NCBI GenBank assembly: GCA_022402525.1
Contig: JAKRSB010000008.1
Location: forward strand, 1-48,330
Length of the DNA: 48,330 nucleotides
Direction of reading: 5' to 3'
Origin: Thermosynechococcaceae cyanobacterium MS004
GTDB taxonomy: Bacteria > Cyanobacteriota > Cyanobacteriia > Thermosynechococcales > Thermosynechococcaceae
A program made the translations under genes and the position numbers. Below, in pieces: positions 41,175 to 48,330 of this stretch. The first letter of the stretch is position 1; every line of letters begins with the position of its first letter. The notes under the pieces were generated by a model, which made no database searches, had not been told where the DNA came from, and was given only the letters and a program-made list of their open reading frames with translations.

Positions 41175-42844
41175 GCGCCTGGTTTGAAGTAGTCGAGGAG
41201 GCGATCGCCCGAATCGGCTCTCACCAACCCCACAACCACATCGGGAAGAGAGGGTAGGCTGGGGTAAACCAAATATCGTGGTTCCCAACGAGGTCGGAAT
41301 TTTTCTTTGTAAGCGTGTAGACCTTTAAAGTTGTAGAACTGGTTTAGGTGCTCGTAGAGGTAAAACATTCCCTTTTCCAAACGAGGTGCTTGCGCTGATC
41401 CTCCCACGCCTGAGAGGGCGGATAGCCCAAGGTTAAAGCTGTCGTAGCCTTGGGATTGAAAATACTCAAACATCGAAATAAATAGAACATCCATCGTGCC
41501 ACGCTCGACCTCAGTGCGTCGACGCATTAGGTCAATGGTAATTTCATTAATTTGGTACTCTGGCACCACATTGGCAAAGGCGCTGAGATGGCCTTGAGGG
41601 GTTCTAATCGCTGCAATCTGGCAACCTCGTAAGTACGCTTCATCAAACCAGCCTAAGGAAAACTTTTTTTCTGAACCCTGCATCATTTTTAGCCATTCAT
41701 CACTAATGGCTCGGAGTTCATGAAGCAGCTCAGCAGACAGGGGAGGTTGATAAAACTCGATCTGGTGTCCTGACTTTTTCAGCTTATTCAGGGCAGTTCT
41801 TAAATTCTGTCCGGGCTTGCCTTTCAAGGTAAAAGCCTTGAGATCCACGATCGCCTCTTCCCCAATTTTCAGCACGCGAAACCCCAAGGATTCATAGAGG
41901 CCTAGATCATCGGGTAGGGTTTGGTAAAAGGCAGGATGCCAATCGTTGCGCTCACAGAATTGTTGATACCCGAAAATTGCTTCCTTGCGATCCTCCGGGG
42001 GGCCAATGGGGTCGCCCAAGGCGATCGCCCCCCTTCCTTTCGGCACATAGGCAATGACGCTGTTGCCAGAAGGGCTGAAATAGTAAGCTTTATCGCTCAG
42101 TAAGGTAAATCTTGCCAGCGACGAGCATCCGTATTGCTCGACAATGACCTGGGCGCGCTGTCGCTGGGCTGCTGTCGCTGGCTCCCCCCGCAAAAGCACC
42201 GGAACCAAGAGCATCAGCAGTGCATAGGCTGAAGTCACACCGCCTACGAGGTAAATGGAGTTTGCAAAAAATTGTCCAAAGCGCGTCTTCGGCTCCAGAC
42301 CTGCATTGTCTTCGGTCAAGAACATGGCCAAGGTTTGTAGCGCTGCACCCGGCAAATTAAACTGGATATTATAGGCACGATCCAGCAGAAAAAAGCCCGC
42401 TGTGCCGTAAACGAGGGTAAATAACAAAGCGCCAACCAGTACCCGCGCGCCCTGAGCCATAGAGGGACGGTCAGACTGCGCCGTAAACGTCTTTCTCATC
42501 CTGACCAAAAGAATCAGCAGCGCCCCTGCAAAAAGACTCTCCTCGTAATCCAGCCCCTTAATCAAATGGGAGAGCATCGAAACCAACAGCAGCAGGATCG
42601 TTAAGATCCAGGCCAACCGCTTTCGTCGGAGCAAGCTGGTGGCCAACGCTAACAATAAAAACCCGCTTAATGCCGCAAAGATATGCCCCGACCGTCGAAT
42701 CTCAACGGGGAAAAAGTCTCTCAGCCATTCCACTCGGTCTGGCAGGTTGGGTGTGACCGCAGAGAACAAATTGATAATCCCCATGCTTGCCACGAGGAAG
42801 ACCACGATCCATGGACCCCACTGGCTGCGTTGTCTAGCGTCCAT
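41171..42844 (-). CDS. Phosphatidylglycerol lysyltransferase-type synthase (MprF C-terminal half), 557 aa
   Basis: Start ATG 42844 has AGGAG nine bases upstream; a TTG at 42865 is less likely. The first about 220 residues hold six or so membrane segments. The C-terminal 330 residues are the soluble DUF2156 tRNA-dependent aminoacyl transferase domain: AYYFSPSGNSVIAYVPKGRG, AIALGDPIGPPEDRKEAI, LRTALNKLKKSGHQIEF, GTMDVLFISMFEYFQSQGYD, FNLGLSALSGVG and YNFKGLHAYKEKFRPRWEPR. It adds an amino acid (Lys or another) from aminoacyl-tRNA to phosphatidylglycerol, altering membrane charge. Couples to the flippase gene by an ATGA overlap. The amino-acid specificity cannot be read. Confidence 0.85.
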   Translation of the reverse strand: MDARQRSQWGPWIVVFLVASMGIINLFSAVTPNLPDRVEWLRDFFPVEIRRSGHIFAALSGFLLLALATSLLRRKRLAWILTILLLLVSMLSHLIKGLDYEESLFAGALLILLVRMRKTFTAQSDRPSMAQGARVLVGALLFTLVYGTAGFFLLDRAYNIQFNLPGAALQTLAMFLTEDNAGLEPKTRFGQFFANSIYLVGGVTSAYALLMLLVPVLLRGEPATAAQRQRAQVIVEQYGCSSLARFTLLSDKAYYFSPSGNSVIAYVPKGRGAIALGDPIGPPEDRKEAIFGYQQFCERNDWHPAFYQTLPDDLGLYESLGFRVLKIGEEAIVDLKAFTLKGKPGQNLRTALNKLKKSGHQIEFYQPPLSAELLHELRAISDEWLKMMQGSEKKFSLGWFDEAYLRGCQIAAIRTPQGHLSAFANVVPEYQINEITIDLMRRRTEVERGTMDVLFISMFEYFQSQGYDSFNLGLSALSGVGGSAQAPRLEKGMFYLYEHLNQFYNFKGLHAYKEKFRPRWEPRYLVYPSLPSLPDVVVGLVRADSGDRLLDYFKPGA

Positions 42845-42896
42845 AGAATTCTGCTCCTGTAGCAAAGTTGAAACTCAAGGCTTATTAATTCAATGC

Positions 42897-43415
42897 TTAT
42901 TTCTGAAGCTGCTCAATCAGTAAGGTTTCTAGCCGCAGGGTGACTTGCTGCTGCTCGATTAATAGCATTTTGAGCTCAGCGATTTCTTCTTCTCGAAGTA
43001 AATTTAGCTTGTCCTGTAATACTTCAATTTCAAGCTCTGCTTTTTGATTGACTTCGTAATCATGCCTTGCATCTGCACGGTCGATTGCTGCTTGGCGATT
43101 CTGGCTCATCATGATGATCGGGGCCGCATAGGCCGCCTGAAACGACAGCATCAAGTTCAGCAAAATAAATGGATAGGGGTCCCAGTGCTGAATCACTGCA
43201 ATCACATTGAGGATGACCCAGAACGCCAGCAGAATACTTTGAATAATAATGAAGCGCCACGAACCCATAATGGCCGCAACCTTATCGGAAATGCGATCGC
43301 CCAGGGAGAGGCGTTGTTTGGGCGGATTTTGGGCAGGTCTTCGCTCCCGTAACTGCTGAAGTAGCTGATATTCTTCGGGGCTGACCCGCTTGCGTAGGGA
43401 TCTTTTTTGATTCAT
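42897..43415 (-). CDS. DUF1003 family membrane protein, 172 aa
   Basis: Basic N-terminus, then LGDRISDKVAAIMGSWRFII with two membrane segments (IIQSILLAFWVILNVIAVIQ and FILLNLMLSFQAAYAAPIIM), the conserved MMSQNRQAAIDRADARHDYE motif, and a coiled-coil tail (AELEIEVLQDKLNLLREEEI). This is the DUF1003 pattern, an inner-membrane family of unknown function. In this cluster it sits between the esterase (39-bp gap) and the aminoacyl-PG synthase (52-bp gap), all minus strand, which suggests a shared envelope role. Confidence 0.85.
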   Translation of the reverse strand: MNQKRSLRKRVSPEEYQLLQQLRERRPAQNPPKQRLSLGDRISDKVAAIMGSWRFIIIQSILLAFWVILNVIAVIQHWDPYPFILLNLMLSFQAAYAAPIIMMSQNRQAAIDRADARHDYEVNQKAELEIEVLQDKLNLLREEEIAELKMLLIEQQQVTLRLETLLIEQLQK

Positions 43416-43454
43416 GTTCTATCGCCCATTGCTATTTACCATTCTCCTGGCGGG

Positions 43455-44372
43455 TTATTGCAAAGCCGTCTTAAACTGCTGCCCAACATAGGACAGAGAA
43501 TCCATCGCGTGTTTATGGTCGTAATTCCATCCATAGTCAGCACCAGAAAGACCATGACCGCCGGGAAAGGTATAAAAAACGTGCTGCACTCCTAAATTCT
43601 TGAGCGTTTCGTGAAATTGTCGGGTTGAATTGAGCATTTGTGGCCCACTCATATCATTCAGTCCGGCATCTATATAAATGCGTAAGCGTTTGCGTTGTGC
43701 TGCAGGGATCTGCGATATGAACGATTGGGGACTATTTTTAGAGCCGCTGCTATCGGTGAAGTAGCCGATCTGACTAAAGAAAATATTGAAATTATTCAGG
43801 TGACGTAAGCCGATGTTCAGCGCCCCCCATCCGCCAGAAGAGAGTCCGCCTATTGCCCAGAACTGGGGGCCAATTAAGGTTCGATAGCGGGATTGAATCA
43901 GATCAGGAAGTTCTGATCCAATCAATGTGCCTACCTTGCCATTGGGGCCATCGTAATAGTCAGGGTCAAAGAGCGGACTCGATCCGCGTTTATCGTTGCC
44001 ATCCGGCGTAATGACAATGGAAGGCGGCAGCTTACCGCCTTTATACAGTTCGTGCAGAACAGGAATAATGCCAATCTTGTCGTACCAGGCACGGGCATCA
44101 TCATGACCCCCATGCAGTAAAAAGACGACTGGGTAACGCTTTTGAGGTGATTTATTATAATCGGGCGGCAAAATGAGTCCGTAGGTTCGGACTGCACCCA
44201 TTGCTTTGCTACTAAAGCTTTTTAGCTGAAAGGTCATCCCCGTGCCCGATTCGCTGATGGCAGGTGGATCTAGCTGGGGTGCTCCAGCAACGAAGATATA
44301 CCAAGCACCTGTTGTTGCCAACAGCGTAAGAACACTGCCTGCACCCAGCAGGATCTTCCAATATTTTTTCAT
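43455..44372 (-). CDS. Exported alpha/beta-hydrolase esterase (esterase D-like), 305 aa
   Basis: An N-terminal signal or anchor (LLGAGSVLTLLATTGAWYIF) places it outside the membrane. The hydrolase core shows the oxyanion segment PVVFLLHGGHDDARAWY, the nucleophile motif AIGGLSSGGWGALNIGLRH (GxSxGG) and a terminal GGHGLSGADYGWNYDHKHAM with the likely catalytic His. The family removes acyl groups from small or lipid substrates. In known aminoacyl-PG operons (PA0919/PA0920 of Pseudomonas, lpiA/atvA of Rhizobium) a serine hydrolase next to the synthase removes the amino acid again. The position here suggests the same, by inference. Confidence 0.75.
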   Translation of the reverse strand: MKKYWKILLGAGSVLTLLATTGAWYIFVAGAPQLDPPAISESGTGMTFQLKSFSSKAMGAVRTYGLILPPDYNKSPQKRYPVVFLLHGGHDDARAWYDKIGIIPVLHELYKGGKLPPSIVITPDGNDKRGSSPLFDPDYYDGPNGKVGTLIGSELPDLIQSRYRTLIGPQFWAIGGLSSGGWGALNIGLRHLNNFNIFFSQIGYFTDSSGSKNSPQSFISQIPAAQRKRLRIYIDAGLNDMSGPQMLNSTRQFHETLKNLGVQHVFYTFPGGHGLSGADYGWNYDHKHAMDSLSYVGQQFKTALQ

Positions 44373-44430
44373 AGTGCTCTAAGCCATAATAAAAAATCTT
44401 ATAGCAGCTCACAATCCTCATCAGACAGAT

Positions 44431-44463
44431 TCGGCCCTCAAGGCCGACTGGTGAGTTTTTTTT
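44431..44463 (+). terminator. Hairpin with downstream T-run
   Basis: TCGGCC-CTCAA-GGCCGA (44431-44447), then ACTGGTGAG-type spacing and eight T at 44456-44463. The spacing of the T-run (8 nt) is longer than ideal. It lies in the 309-bp gap between the esterase start and the ggt stop. Nothing else is recognised there. Confidence 0.4.
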
Positions 44464-44681
44464 GATAATAGATTAAGCCGTTGAGTAGAAAGACCCCTTC
44501 AATGTAAGCTGAGCACCTCCCCCGCCCTCAAAAAGACAAGAGACACCCGCTTGAGCGATTGTTGATAGACCTGTTGAAGCGTGATCGCAGTTAAAACAAG
44601 CCATCTCCAATCCGTGATAAAACCTGTCGTTCTTGAAAACATTCTGAAATCTGTCAAGTTAGACAGGATCTGTATTACGGG

Positions 44682-46406
44682 TTAGTAGCCTCTTGCAGCC
44701 CCCTCCCCGCGTGGATCGACGGCTCCTTCGAGCGTATTATCAGGGCTGACCAAAATTAGATTGGCATTGCCCCAAGGCGATCGCTCTTTCAAAACCTGAC
44801 CTCTTGCCTTTAGTGCAGCGAGAGTAACGGCATTTAATCCACCTTTCTCTACCCGCAACTGATCAGGAAGCCACTGGTTATGAATCCGAGGGGCAGAAAC
44901 GGCTTTGCCTGCGTCCATTTTATAGACCAAGCTATTGAGCAAAATCTGAAACACCGTCGTAATAATGGTGCTACCACCTGGGGAACCCACAGCCAGCTTA
45001 AGTTTGCCGTTCTCGGTCACGATGGTGGGGGTCATGCTAGAGAGGGGGATTTTGCCAGGAGCGATCGCATTGGCCTGGTTCCCCACTAACCCAAAGGCAT
45101 TGGGAGTGTTGGGGGCGATCGCAAAATCATCCATTTCGTTGTTGAGCACAATTCCGGTGCCAGCCGCCACAACGCCAGCGCCAAAGTTAAGGTTGACGGT
45201 AAACGTTAGGCTAACCGCATTCCGGTCTTTGTCTACCACGGTTAAGTGGCTGGTTTCTGTAGATTCTGTCTTGCTCAAAAATCGCCCGATCATCTCAGGA
45301 GTAGCGGCTTTTACCTGCGTTGCAGTCCGTGCCTGACCCATCGAAATTTCGCGACGGCGGAGATTGGCATAGGCTGGGTTAATTAAGGCGGTGACAGGCA
45401 CCTTCACAAAGCCAGGGTCGCCAAGGTGAATGGCGCGATCTGCGTAGGCAATTTTCATGGCTTCGGCCATGAAGTGAAGCGCATCGGGGCTGTGCCAGGG
45501 CTGCCGATCTAAGTTTGCGCCACTCCATAGGTTCAAGAGCTGAAGTAGATGTACGCCCCCAGAAGAGGGTGGCGGCATGGAGCAAACCTGCATTTGATTA
45601 AATGCGCCACAGACGGGATTTCGCCAAGTTGGTTTGTAGGTTTTCAGGTCTTCTAGGGTAATGAACCCGCCGTTAAGCCGCATATCTTGGGCGATCGCCT
45701 TGGCAATGCTGCCGGTATAAAACAGCTTGGGGTCTTGGGCAACTGTCCGCAGCGTCCGCCCTAAATCTTTTTGAACTAGACGCGCTCCAGGTTTTAGCGG
45801 CTGTCCATTGGGGGCGAAAATGGCGAGGGCAGCGGGGTTTGTTTTGAATACGTCTAGACGGAGTTGGGTGTTTTGGGAAAGGCGATCGCTCACGACAAAC
45901 CCCTGCTCCGCCAACACAATAGCAGGCCGCACCACTGCTGCCCAAGGTAAGCGCCCGTACTTCTGTTGAACTTCGGCTAGTCCGGCGATCGTACCTGGAA
46001 CACCCACGGCAAGGTAGCCATCGGTACTGGCCTTGGGTCGCACTTTGCCCTGAGCATCTAGATACATGGTTGGAGTGGCCTTGAGGGGTGCTTTCTCTCG
46101 AAAATCCAGGGCTTTGACGGTGCCTGTGGAAGCCTGTCGAAACAACAAAAAGCCGCCGCCGCCGATGCCCGCCGAAAATGGCTCTACGACGGAAATGGCT
46201 AAGGTGGTTGCGGTGGCAGCATCTACGGCATTGCCGCCCTGCTTAAGGATAGATAGCCCTACCTCGCTGGCTAACGGATGGGCAGATGTCACCATGCCCC
46301 GTTGACTGCGGATTGACGGGGCAGAGAGTCCCCAGGTTGGCGGTGCAGGGAGAACCGTAACGAAGCTAAACCCGACTAAGATGATTTGTCTATGCCAACG
46401 CTGCAT
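44682..46406 (-). CDS. ggt: Gamma-glutamyltransferase, 574 aa
   Basis: Hydrolyses and transfers gamma-glutamyl groups of glutathione in the periplasm. Signal peptide: IILVGFSFVTVLPAPPTWGL. The large-subunit region has MVTSAHPLASEVGLSILKQG, GNAVDAATATTLAISVVEPF and the substrate motif GIGGGGFLLF (Arg-binding loop LDFREKAP). The autoprocessing nucleophile Thr is in STETSHLTVVDKDRNAVSLT, followed by NNEMDDFAI and GKIPLSSMTPTIV and GSPGGSTIITTV in the small subunit. All expected key residues are present and length is normal, so it should be active. ATG 46406. Single gene by the look of its flanks. Confidence 0.93.
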   Translation of the reverse strand: MQRWHRQIILVGFSFVTVLPAPPTWGLSAPSIRSQRGMVTSAHPLASEVGLSILKQGGNAVDAATATTLAISVVEPFSAGIGGGGFLLFRQASTGTVKALDFREKAPLKATPTMYLDAQGKVRPKASTDGYLAVGVPGTIAGLAEVQQKYGRLPWAAVVRPAIVLAEQGFVVSDRLSQNTQLRLDVFKTNPAALAIFAPNGQPLKPGARLVQKDLGRTLRTVAQDPKLFYTGSIAKAIAQDMRLNGGFITLEDLKTYKPTWRNPVCGAFNQMQVCSMPPPSSGGVHLLQLLNLWSGANLDRQPWHSPDALHFMAEAMKIAYADRAIHLGDPGFVKVPVTALINPAYANLRRREISMGQARTATQVKAATPEMIGRFLSKTESTETSHLTVVDKDRNAVSLTFTVNLNFGAGVVAAGTGIVLNNEMDDFAIAPNTPNAFGLVGNQANAIAPGKIPLSSMTPTIVTENGKLKLAVGSPGGSTIITTVFQILLNSLVYKMDAGKAVSAPRIHNQWLPDQLRVEKGGLNAVTLAALKARGQVLKERSPWGNANLILVSPDNTLEGAVDPRGEGAARGY

Positions 46407-46486
46407 TATGGTTTGCTCAAAGTGGTTGTGCTGCCGTCTACAGCAGATCAGACTATTGCTTGCGCTGAGTGAGGTTCTTTGTACTA

Positions 46487-46714
46487 ATGTCTAACTCTGA
46501 CCTTAACTTAGCGGATTATATTGACCACATTTTACTGAGCCCGATGGCGACGGAAACGGCGATCGCCCCGCCACCCAAATCACAATGCCCTTCACCAAGG
46601 CTGAAACCAGCACACACTGACAATCCTCAAGCCCTCACCATCAACAGGTTATCCCAGGCCGTCCGTCCATCGTCGCGATCGCCTCTCCTACCGCATCCCC
46701 CAACCCTTCTGTAG
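46487..46714 (+). CDS. Small hypothetical ORF, 75 aa
   Basis: ATG 46487 with GAGGT about 12 bases upstream. The first 30 residues (MSNSDLNLADYIDHILLSPM) look protein-like; the rest is Pro/Ser-rich and may be non-coding. No family. Divergent from ggt. It may be a decayed start of a gene. 46715-46832 shows nothing. Confidence 0.25.
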   Translation: MSNSDLNLADYIDHILLSPMATETAIAPPPKSQCPSPRLKPAHTDNPQALTINRLSQAVRPSSRSPLLPHPPTLL

Positions 46715-46832
46715 CCCTGCTGCCGCATACTACAATGTTCTAGCTCCGAATTGGCGGGTCAGGTTATGGAGGGTCTGCATCAGTAATTTTGAGCACTTAG
46801 TATCCCGTTGCTCAGAGGCTGTTTGAGAAGTT

Positions 46833-47190
46833 TTAGGTAGCATCAGCAAGCTTGCGAATCATGAGTCGAATCATGGCGAGATAAACAGATAAAACAGTCA
46901 GTACCGCCTTAAAGTAGACCAGCACCTACAACAACACCCAGGTCAGGGCAAAGAGCAGGAGATAGCTAAGGAGTCGAGCATTTGTCAGGGACTCCCACCC
47001 TTTCTTGTTAATGCCTTTTGCCTTTTTCATGGAGCTGTAACCCTCTAGCGCTGGACGCAGCCACAGCATTATGCGCTGGAGTATAAACCGATTAACGGTA
47101 TGCAAACGGGTAGAATAGGAAATCTTCAGCTCCGACTCTTCTTCAGCGCCGTGATGAATGTTGAAATGGCAAACTCCAGTGAGATAATAG
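46833..47190 (-). pseudogene. Decayed ORF with one in-frame TAG
   Basis: One minus-strand frame is open for over 100 codons apart from a TAG at about 46926-46928. It reads YYLTGVCHFNIHHGAEEESE, then STRLHTVNRFILQRIMLWLR, PALEGYSSMKK, a hydrophobic LLSYLLLFALTWVLL, the stop, and VYFKAVLTVLSVYLAMIRLM. No start codon is present; it runs into the region before the DUF1824 gene. I do not recognise the family. It could be an insertion-sequence or membrane-protein remnant. Confidence 0.4.
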
Positions 47191-47222
47191 GCGAGCCGTG
47201 TTAAAGAGCATTAAGCTTTCCC

Positions 47223-47648
47223 ATGACTGCCCAAACCATCACCCAGACCACTGCCCAAAACCTACGAAATTATGAAGACCTTGGGGCTGGCGCAACGGCA
47301 GAACAGCGCGAAACGATTCGTCAGGCGCTACATGAACTCGCCCAGGCAGCAGACTATCAAATCTTTGGCTTTTGTGCCGAGAATCAGGCCACAGCCATAG
47401 CTGCCCTTTCCCAGTACGCCCAACACTTTAGCTACAAGCTGTCAGACACTCTCATAGCAGAGATACCCTCCCTAGAAGGGGCGGTCTACCTCAAATTCAA
47501 TCCGCGCACCCAGCGCTGCTTCGCAGATGTCTATACCGGAACCTATCGTGGAGCATTAGTCTCCTTTCAGTCAGACTTTAGCGAGGGCTACAGCGGGACT
47601 CATGGCCATTTCCCACTGGATTTATATGAAGGGTTTGAGCACCAATAG
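47223..47648 (+). CDS. DUF1824 family protein, 141 aa
   Basis: Matches the cyanobacterial DUF1824 family: YQIFGFCAENQATAIAALSQ in the first half, then EGAVYLKFNPRTQRCFADVY, TGTYRGALVSFQSDFSEGYS and THGHFPLDLYEGFE at the end. The fold is a small alpha/beta domain. Structures exist for the family but no function is settled, so none is assigned. Cytoplasmic, no signal. ATG 47223. Flanked on both sides by pseudogenes, so it appears as a stable single gene in a decaying neighbourhood. Confidence 0.85.
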   Translation: MTAQTITQTTAQNLRNYEDLGAGATAEQRETIRQALHELAQAADYQIFGFCAENQATAIAALSQYAQHFSYKLSDTLIAEIPSLEGAVYLKFNPRTQRCFADVYTGTYRGALVSFQSDFSEGYSGTHGHFPLDLYEGFEHQ

Positions 47649-47738
47649 GTCAGTATTTCAACAGATCCGGGCTAATAAACAGAGTCAATAACCTGAATTC
47701 ATACCCAGAAGCCAAGCGGAAGAAGGCCTAAGGCTGCA

Positions 47739-48060
47739 TTAAGTCAGCGCAGCAATAATGCGATCACAATAGTTGGCGCAATCAGAAGCCAGGGGGGCGC
47801 AATCTCCTTGAGGGATGTCTGTCGAATGGTTGCGATGTTGCTGATGTGAGCCATCGCTCAAGCCCGCATAATTTGAACGGCGCGGATGGCTAGGGCGGGA
47901 GGGACACCCAATGCCGTATAGGTTTCTTTCAGACCATTCAAGCAAAGCTCATCCAGCGCTGAAACATCCTCAGCGAGGAGGGCACAGGTCATGTAGCGAA
48001 GCTTAATTTCTGCCTGTTCGAGCATTTTGAATGCCCTAAAGGAATTAAAGGCTTGAAGGG
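47739..48060 (-). pseudogene. Phycobiliprotein beta-subunit gene fragment (phycocyanin-like)
   Basis: The minus strand from about 48060 reads [20 protein letters not shown], then [20 protein letters not shown] and RAVQIMRA, ending at a stop near 47858. A second frame then gives GDCAPLASDCANYCDRIIAA and LT. Together these match the C-terminal half of phycocyanin-type beta subunits (AE..LRY..YALLAGD.S.L...CLNGL.ETY.ALG, and the terminal GDC..L..E.A.YFDR). The Cys in GDC corresponds to the second bilin-attachment site. One frameshift near 47860 and the absent N-terminal half show it is dead. The active phycobilisome genes must be elsewhere. Confidence 0.65.
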
Positions 48061-48146
48061 CATGGGATAGTGCAAGCCCTGCAAAGCAACTGTAGGCATG
48101 GGTTTTTGAAGTAGGCTGTAGAGCAAAAATACGGAGCCTTCAGCTT

Positions 48147-48326
48147 ATGGGAAAAGTTATGCAAATCAGCTCGGAACGAGTTGATGATATTCCCTTGGTC
48201 GTGGAATGGCTCATTCAAATGCAGATAATCCAATAGATTGACCGCAATCTAAGTCAACCGCACGGAAACCATAAAGGGTTGAGTTACGGCCAATGGAGGG
48301 CAAGACTTAATGAGGGCAAGACTTAA
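48147..48326 (+). pseudogene. IS1634/DUF4277-type transposase N-terminus remnant
   Basis: From ATG 48147: MGKVMQISSERVDDIPLVVE, WLIQMQIIQ, a TAG at 48234-48236, then IDRNLSQPHGNHKGLSYGQW. This is the DUF4277 opening of IS1634-like transposases (S.RVDDIP.I.EWL.QM, APHGNHQGLSYGQL). After GQW the homology ends in a 16-bp tandem duplication and stops at 48326. Only about 50 residues of a protein normally over 500 remain. Confidence 0.6.
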
Positions 48327-48328
48327 TT
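48297..48328. repeat. 2 x 16-bp tandem repeat
   Basis: AGGGCAAGACTTAATG followed by AGGGCAAGACTTAATT (48297-48312, 48313-48328). It lies at the break point of the transposase remnant and reaches almost to the window edge. Confidence 0.85.
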
Positions 48329-48330
48329 AA

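Noticed and set aside
1..48330. tRNA genes, rRNA genes, CRISPR arrays and prophage
   Set aside because: No cloverleaf-type sequence with a T-arm motif, no rRNA-like blocks, no regular spacer-repeat arrays and no phage structural genes were seen. A covariance-model scan would be needed to exclude small RNAs.

Overview
This window reads as a chromosomal segment of a cyanobacterium. HIP1-type octamers (GCGATCGC) are scattered throughout. Several genes belong to families found mainly in cyanobacteria (DUF1824, DUF1350, DUF1003, a DFNG-type HAD hydrolase), and a decayed phycobiliprotein beta-subunit gene lies near the right end. Lineage below phylum cannot be read from the sequence. No tRNA, rRNA or CRISPR array was seen.

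Layout. Positions 1-2,600 are a graveyard: a 55-bp duplication, a small mobile-element remnant, a transposase N-terminus remnant, a frameshifted RNA ligase gene and its decayed extension. 2,714-5,065 (minus) is a 783-residue protein whose C-terminal FGE/C-type-lectin domain ends in what looks like the variable repeat of a diversity-generating retroelement. 5,400-7,260 holds broken or small genes and two double-glycine leader peptides. 7,544-12,398 holds a large TPR-CHAT protein and a DUF3616 protein. 12,800-14,320 is a decayed IS66-type element beside an HNH remnant.

14,412-18,413 (minus) is the most interesting block: a precursor peptide with a VGG leader end and a Ser/Thr/Cys-rich core, then a phosphotransferase-like kinase, then a protein joining a HopA1-like region to a complete LanC-type cyclase. 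Kinase plus HopA1-like protein plus cyclase is the enzyme set of class V lanthipeptides. Here two of the functions are fused, and the fusion gene overlaps the kinase gene by four bases. No transporter or leader protease is in the window. The two other GG-leader peptides 11 kb away share the leader signature.

19,232-37,507 is mostly ordinary chromosome: a zinc alcohol dehydrogenase, HAD hydrolase, purN, a sugar-type ABC permease, a YqgF-family nuclease, hisS, DUF1350, a B12/radical-SAM enzyme with an ArnT-like glycosyltransferase, a channel with two RCK regions, a solute-binding lipoprotein and an M23 peptidase. 38,300-39,706 has a HigBA-type toxin-antitoxin pair with a nonsense-disrupted toxin and an ABC ATPase remnant. 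40,221-44,372 (minus) looks like a membrane-lipid operon: esterase, DUF1003, then MprF split into separate aminoacyl-phosphatidylglycerol synthase and flippase genes. The right end holds ggt, DUF1824 and three more pseudogenes.

Two patterns run through the window. Short tandem duplications (units of 10-17 bp, a different sequence at each site) sit mostly just upstream of genes. Several genes carry one in-frame stop but otherwise look intact.
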